Assembly: GCA_964573885.1 (NCBI GenBank)
Contig: CAZNLL010000136.1
Span: 1-10,005, forward strand
Origin: CAZNLL01 sp964573885
Lineage (GTDB): Bacteria; Desulfobacterota; DSM-4660; Desulfatiglandales; Desulfatiglandaceae
Reading direction: 5' to 3'
Length of the DNA stretch: 10,005 bases
The position numbers were made by a program, and so were the translations under genes. Each line of letters opens with the position of its first letter. Position 1 is the first letter of the stretch. A model generated the notes under the pieces. The model worked only from the letters and a program-made list of their open reading frames with translations, searched no databases and was not told where the DNA came from. Of this stretch, positions 7,011-10,005 are shown in pieces.

Positions 7011-7401
7011 GATTTTGAAACCGCCCGTTCGCGATACTCACTTGACCAACAGGACAGGAACTTTTCCGCCGGGCGACGCTCCCCGGCGGAAATAAATCCT
7101 GGGTGTGGACGCAGAGAGTTGCCAAGGCCGTGGAGATAGCTTCACCCCGTTATTGCATAAAAGGCGCTTAAGCATCATGCCTTCTGCCTTCTATGACTTC
7201 AAAGGCCGCTTTTAACGCTTTAAATCTTGAATGCACCGATAGTGGTATCCAGATCCTGGATATAAAATGGGATAAGTTTTTATTTTTACTGCAGTTATAT
7301 GTCTAGAAACTGAATGCGTTTGCAATAACGGGGTTCACTTATGGAATTTTATGGCACGGCCTTTTGGGGTGAAACCGGAAGCTTCGCAGGGGTCGCACAT
7401 C
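7011..7401 (+). repeat. ~200-bp dispersed repeat, copy C, interrupted
   Basis: The left part (7011-7144) begins GATTTTGAAACCGCCCG, differing from copy A by one base over 17, and includes the hairpin 7063-7092 (11-bp perfect stem, 8-base loop with a changed loop sequence). The right part (7338-7401) ends with 51 bases (7351-7401) identical to copy B at 8092-8142. The segment between is a separate inserted element (7145-7333). With that element and one TTCA removed, the distance from hairpin to ATGGCACGG is 76 bases, against 78 in copy B, so the copy is otherwise full length. The middle is more diverged than copies A and B are from each other. Confidence 0.8.
7141..7337. mobile_element. MITE-like element with terminal inverted repeats and TTCA duplication
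   Basis: The ends are a perfect 13-bp inverted repeat: CCCCGTTATTGCA at 7145-7157 and TGCAATAACGGGG at 7321-7333. Each end is flanked directly by TTCA (7141-7144 and 7334-7337), the pattern of a 4-bp target-site duplication. The element body is 189 bp, AT-richer than its surroundings, has no meaningful reading frame, and holds a small palindrome (TATCCAG-ATC-CTGGATA, 7246-7262). It lies inside copy C of the ~200-bp repeat, and removing it restores the spacing seen in copy B. This is what a non-autonomous miniature transposable element moved by a transposase encoded elsewhere would look like. The family is not recognised. Confidence 0.65.
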
Positions 7402-7450
7402 ACGGCACTCCACGTTTTTTTGTTGTTAATTCTCTAAAATTCGCGTAATT

Positions 7451-7480
7451 TTGTATTATTTATGGTAAAGTAATTAGGAT
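7451..7480 (+). promoter_or_regulatory. Possible promoter before the broken gene
   Basis: TTGTAT (7451-7456) and TAGGAT (7475-7480) are separated by 18 bases in a markedly AT-rich stretch (about 7411-7480) that contrasts with the GC-rich repeats on both sides. Position fits a promoter for the remnant at 7565, but a REP-like palindrome intervenes. The rest of 7402-7564 shows nothing else recognisable. Confidence 0.22.
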
Positions 7481-7515
7481 GTAGGTTATGAGACCTTGGC
7501 AAAGGTCGCACATCG

Positions 7516-7556
7516 CCCTGAACGGCGGGTGCGGTGACCCGCCCTACACGGATTGT
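7516..7556. repeat. REP-like palindrome
   Basis: A GGCGGGT/ACCCGCC stem of 7 bp (7524-7530 and 7537-7543) with loop GCGGTG lies within CCCTGAACGGCGGG...CCCGCCCTACACGG. It is preceded by a TCGCACATCGC tail (7505-7515) like those ending the ~200-bp repeats. The sequence resembles widespread extragenic GTAGGGCGGGT-type palindromes. There is no T-run, so a terminator role is unlikely. Confidence 0.5.
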
Positions 7557-7564
7557 AAAAAAAT

Positions 7565-7981
7565 ATGCCAACCAACTATCTGAAAGCCGTTTTTTGGGAT
7601 TATCCAGAACATACGTTGAAGGTTTCCCCCAGGGCGAAGAAGAAGTGGCTAAGATTCCTGGAAGTTTATGGAAATACCGATTAGAGAGGAATCTTTCGGG
7701 ATTTGAGCATTATCGATGCCGGCTTGAAAAGGCTCTTTAAGAGAGAAATCTCTATTATTCAATCTTCCTCGGAATTCTTTTCTTACCTGGCCCTTTTCGA
7801 TGATCCCGCCACGGCGGCTTTTCAAATGGAAGACCTGCTCAACCGAGTTTTACAAGAAAAGGAGGGGGCCCTGCCACCCATGAAAAGAAAAATAGATTGG
7901 AAATCATTTGAAGAGGACTTTCGGTTTTACGTGGATACTGTATACCTCTTAACCGCCCGGGTCCGCGTAACGGACCCTTGA
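7565..7981 (+). pseudogene. Broken small gene(s), possible toxin-antitoxin remnant
   Basis: Two reading frames lie in the same phase. One starts at the ATG at 7565 and gives 39 residues (YLKAVFWDYPEHT near the start, SPRAKKKWLRFLEVYGNTD at the end) before a TAG at 7682-7684. The second runs on in the same frame to a TGA at 7979-7981 and contains FFSYLALFDDPATAAFQMED and KRKIDWKSFEEDFRFYVDTV. The FWDYP and KKW-LEVYG pieces resemble the two ends of small proteins encoded beside AbiEii-like nucleotidyltransferases, with the middle missing; the LFDDP and IDWKSFEEDFR pieces resemble the end of such a nucleotidyltransferase. Both resemblances are from memory and uncertain. There is no ribosome site before 7565. 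The last ~10 residues (ARVRVTDP) are translated repeat sequence, so the 3' end has been lost to the repeat at 7951. Most likely a decayed locus; a short expressed protein cannot be excluded. Confidence 0.5.
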
Positions 7982-8150
7982 TTACAGGGACGTTTTTCCG
8001 CCGGGCGACCCTCCCCGGCGGGAATAGATCGGTTTCGTTAGAGAGGTGCTCTGGAAAACAGAAGGAAGATGTCAAAGGCATGCGGAGTTTGATGGCACGG
8101 CCTTTTGGGGTGAAACCGGAAGCTTCGCAGGGGTCGCACATCGCACATCC
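7951..8150 (+). repeat. ~200-bp dispersed repeat, copy B
   Basis: Begins AACCGCCCGGGTCC, contains a 7-bp perfect palindrome (GGGTCCG/CGGACCC, 7959-7977), GATTACAGGGACG, the main hairpin (7995-8024, one G-T pair in the 11-bp stem), AGAGAGGTGCTCT, ATGGCACGGCCTTTTGGGG and ends TCGCACATCGCACATCC. It is the reverse complement of copy A over nearly all of its length with scattered substitutions, and in the same direction as copy C. It supplies the last codons of the broken gene on its left and ends about 25 bases before the start of the multi-PAS kinase gene. Confidence 0.85.
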
Positions 8151-8174
8151 CAGATCGCATCAGAGGAAGTAGAC

Positions 8175-10005
8175 ATGCCCGAGAAAAAGACCGAGACAAA
8201 ACCATCTGAATCCTCTGAAGATTTACGGGCCAGGGCCGAAAGATTTCTGGAAAAATCCGGCAGGGGGTTTGAATCCCTTCCCCAAAAAGATATTGAGAGT
8301 CTTGTCCACGAATTGCAGGTGCACCAGGCCGAACTGGAGATACAAAATGAGGAACTCCGCCTCGCTCAGGCCGAACTGGAGGAATCAAGGAACCAGTACT
8401 TTCAGCTCTATGACATGGCTCCGGTGGGATATTTTACCATGGACCCAAAAGGTTTGATTCTTGGGGCGAACCTTCGATTCTCCGATCTCCTGGGGCTTCC
8501 AAGGGCCCGTTTTATGAAAAAACCCTTTTCACAATTCATCCGGGATAGGGATCGCGAGCTGTTTTATTCTCACATGAAAAGAGTTTTTGAAGAGACCCCA
8601 TTCGCGGTCTCTGAATTCCAGCTTATAACCCCGGGCGACAAGCCTACTTATGTCCGTATCCAGTCCAGACCCTTAAAAGACAACATTCAAAATGTGATTC
8701 ACATTCAATCGGTCCTTATCGAGATTACAAAGCAAAAAGAGGCGGAATTGTTCTCTATAAGAAGTGAGGAAAAATTTCGCCTTATGGCGGAAACAAGCCT
8801 GGATATAATCTTTCAATTGGACCTGAAAGGAAATCTGCTCTATTGCTCGCCATCCATAGAAAACCTTGGCTATACTCCCAATGAGGTCGAGGGTACACCT
8901 TTTGAAAGATATGTTTTACCCTCCCACATCCCGGAGGCCAGGAAAAACTTTCGAAGGCTTATCTTCAAGAGAATGACCGCCTCTTTTGAGGTGGATGTGC
9001 TTTCCAAAAGCGGCATGGCCTTTGCCCTTGAGATTAATGCGGCCCCTGTCATTGAAGGCGGAAAAATCAATTACGTCATGGGTGTGGCCCGGGATATCAC
9101 AGGGCGCAAGAAGGCTATGGAGGTTCTCAAGACAGAGCGCGCTCGACTGGAGACCGTGCTTCAGCAACTCCCCGAAGGCGTAATTATCGCTGAAGCGCCG
9201 TCGGGGAAACTGCTCCTGGGGAATGAACAGGTAAACCGAATCTGGCGACAACGCTTTTTATCCTTACAGGGGATTGAGGATTACAGCGATTACAAGGGCT
9301 TTCATCCCGACGGGACCCCACTTCTTTCCCACGAGTGGCCCCTTGCACGAACAATCACCAAGGGTGAGTCCGTCCAGCAGGAAGAAATCCGGTTCCAGCG
9401 TGGGGACGGGACCTTTGGATGGTTATTGATCAGCTCCGCGCCCATTCGAGATGCCAAGGAAAATGTGGTTGCAGGGGTCGCGACCTTCTCGGATATCAGT
9501 GAGCGTAAGGCCATAGAAAACCAACTGAAAGAGACTCGTGATCAATTAGAAGACCGAGTTGAGGAGCGGACCAAAGAGCTTATGGAGTTGAACCGTAAAC
9601 TCCAGGAAGAGATAGCCAAACGCGCAAAGTTTGAGGAGGCATTGAAAGGCTCATCGCAAAAGATCATAGCGGAATCCAAGCGCAGACGCTTCTTGTCCGC
9701 CAGGCTCGTGGAAACCCTGGAAAGGGACCGGCGGGACATCGGCATGTATCTCCATGACCAGATCGGCCAGATGCTGGCCACATTGAAAATGGACCTGGAA
9801 GCGATGGGCAAGGGAAATGGAAAATGGGACGAGCAGTTGACCGTTGCCCAGGACAAGTTGGCTTCTATCATGGGCTATGTAAGGGACGTCTCTCGAAACC
9901 TGAGGCCGGATATCCTGGATACCCTGGGACTCGTTTCGGCCCTTCGGGCCCTGATTGACCGTTTTAAAAATGATACCGGCCTTGAAATCCGTCTTTATTG
10001 CAAAG
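8175..10005 (+). CDS. Multi-PAS sensor histidine kinase, HisKA_3 type (3' end outside window)
   Basis: Open from the ATG at 8175 to the window edge, giving 610 codons with no stop. An N-terminal charged region and coiled coil (about 38-75, with LVHELQVHQAELEIQNEELR) leads into three PAS-like domains: about 76-188 (YDMAPVGYFTMDPKGLILGAN), 198-315 (FRLMAETSLDIIFQLDLKGN, ending ARDITGRKKA) and 323-447 (LPEGVIIAE, ending FSDISERKA). A long coiled coil (448-510) then links to a HisKA_3 dimerisation domain with ERDRRDIGMYLHDQIGQ (516-532), where His527 is the likely phosphorylation site, and VSRNLRPDILDTLGLVSAL (572-590). This arrangement is typical of NarX/DegS-like kinases. The ATP-binding domain should follow beyond the edge. 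No membrane segment is seen, so it is likely cytoplasmic. GAGGAAG sits 8 bases before the ATG, making the start firm. A ~200-bp dispersed repeat ends about 25-30 bases upstream, so its promoter probably lies in or before that repeat. Confidence 0.93.
   Translation, partial: MPEKKTETKPSESSEDLRARAERFLEKSGRGFESLPQKDIESLVHELQVHQAELEIQNEELRLAQAELEESRNQYFQLYDMAPVGYFTMDPKGLILGANLRFSDLLGLPRARFMKKPFSQFIRDRDRELFYSHMKRVFEETPFAVSEFQLITPGDKPTYVRIQSRPLKDNIQNVIHIQSVLIEITKQKEAELFSIRSEEKFRLMAETSLDIIFQLDLKGNLLYCSPSIENLGYTPNEVEGTPFERYVLPSHIPEARKNFRRLIFKRMTASFEVDVLSKSGMAFALEINAAPVIEGGKINYVMGVARDITGRKKAMEVLKTERARLETVLQQLPEGVIIAEAPSGKLLLGNEQVNRIWRQRFLSLQGIEDYSDYKGFHPDGTPLLSHEWPLARTITKGESVQQEEIRFQRGDGTFGWLLISSAPIRDAKENVVAGVATFSDISERKAIENQLKETRDQLEDRVEERTKELMELNRKLQEEIAKRAKFEEALKGSSQKIIAESKRRRFLSARLVETLERDRRDIGMYLHDQIGQMLATLKMDLEAMGKGNGKWDEQLTVAQDKLASIMGYVRDVSRNLRPDILDTLGLVSALRALIDRFKNDTGLEIRLYCK

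Noticed and set aside
7063..7092. Main repeat hairpin as an intrinsic terminator
   Set aside because: Strong GC stem, but no T-run follows it on either strand, and copies lie upstream of genes as well as downstream.
6924..7139. 71-codon frame after the P-loop kinase gene
   Set aside because: It begins in a spacer inverted repeat, crosses the hairpin of repeat copy C, and its composition is not protein-like.
7534..7740. 68-codon frame overlapping the broken gene
   Set aside because: It starts inside the REP-like palindrome, has no family-like motifs, and is out of phase with the frame that shows recognisable protein pieces.
8092..8108. Sigma54-like site in the repeats (TGGCACG followed by TTTTGG)
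   Set aside because: The -24 half fits but there is no TTGC at the correct 10-base distance from GG, and the motif is simply part of every repeat copy.
8079..8172. Small frame starting MRSLMARPF and ending just before the multi-PAS kinase
   Set aside because: It is a translation of repeat copy B; the equivalent frame in copy A is stopped early and there is no ribosome site.

Overview
The window looks like a piece of a Desulfobacterota (sulfate-reducer or syntroph type deltaproteobacterium) chromosome. This is inferred from moderate-to-high GC genes of clearly bacterial families, many soluble PAS-type sensor kinases, an N-type (alternate) F1 ATPase beta subunit, and spacers full of short degenerate repeats. 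No rRNA, tRNA, CRISPR array or intact transposase gene is visible.

Layout. The left part (109-4055) lies on the minus strand and holds ppsA (phosphoenolpyruvate synthase), followed after a 164-base repetitive spacer by atpD of an alternate N-type F1Fo ATPase. Further ATPase genes, if present, lie beyond the left edge. A 600-base divergent spacer (4056-4656) carries one copy of a ~200-bp dispersed repeat and a TAACGATC-rich tract. The plus-strand group 4657-6905 is a tight three-gene operon: a UspA-family stress protein, a soluble PAS/HisKA histidine kinase, and a P-loop kinase resembling APS kinase. A 1.27-kb region (6906-8174) has no intact gene. It contains two more copies of the ~200-bp repeat, a 189-bp terminal-inverted-repeat element inserted into one of them with an apparent TTCA target duplication, a REP-like hairpin, and a broken gene. 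The right end (8175 onward) is a long multi-PAS histidine kinase of the HisKA_3 (NarX/DegS) type that runs off the window.

How it works together. ppsA (gluconeogenic entry from pyruvate) and the ATPase subunit are energy-metabolism genes that share direction but need not be co-transcribed. The Usp/kinase/P-loop kinase operon and the downstream multi-PAS kinase are signalling genes; no response regulator is in the window, so their partners are elsewhere. The most unusual content is the repeat landscape. Three copies of a hairpin-bearing repeat, one disrupted by a MITE-like insertion, surround the operon, and several reading frames end or begin inside repeat sequence.
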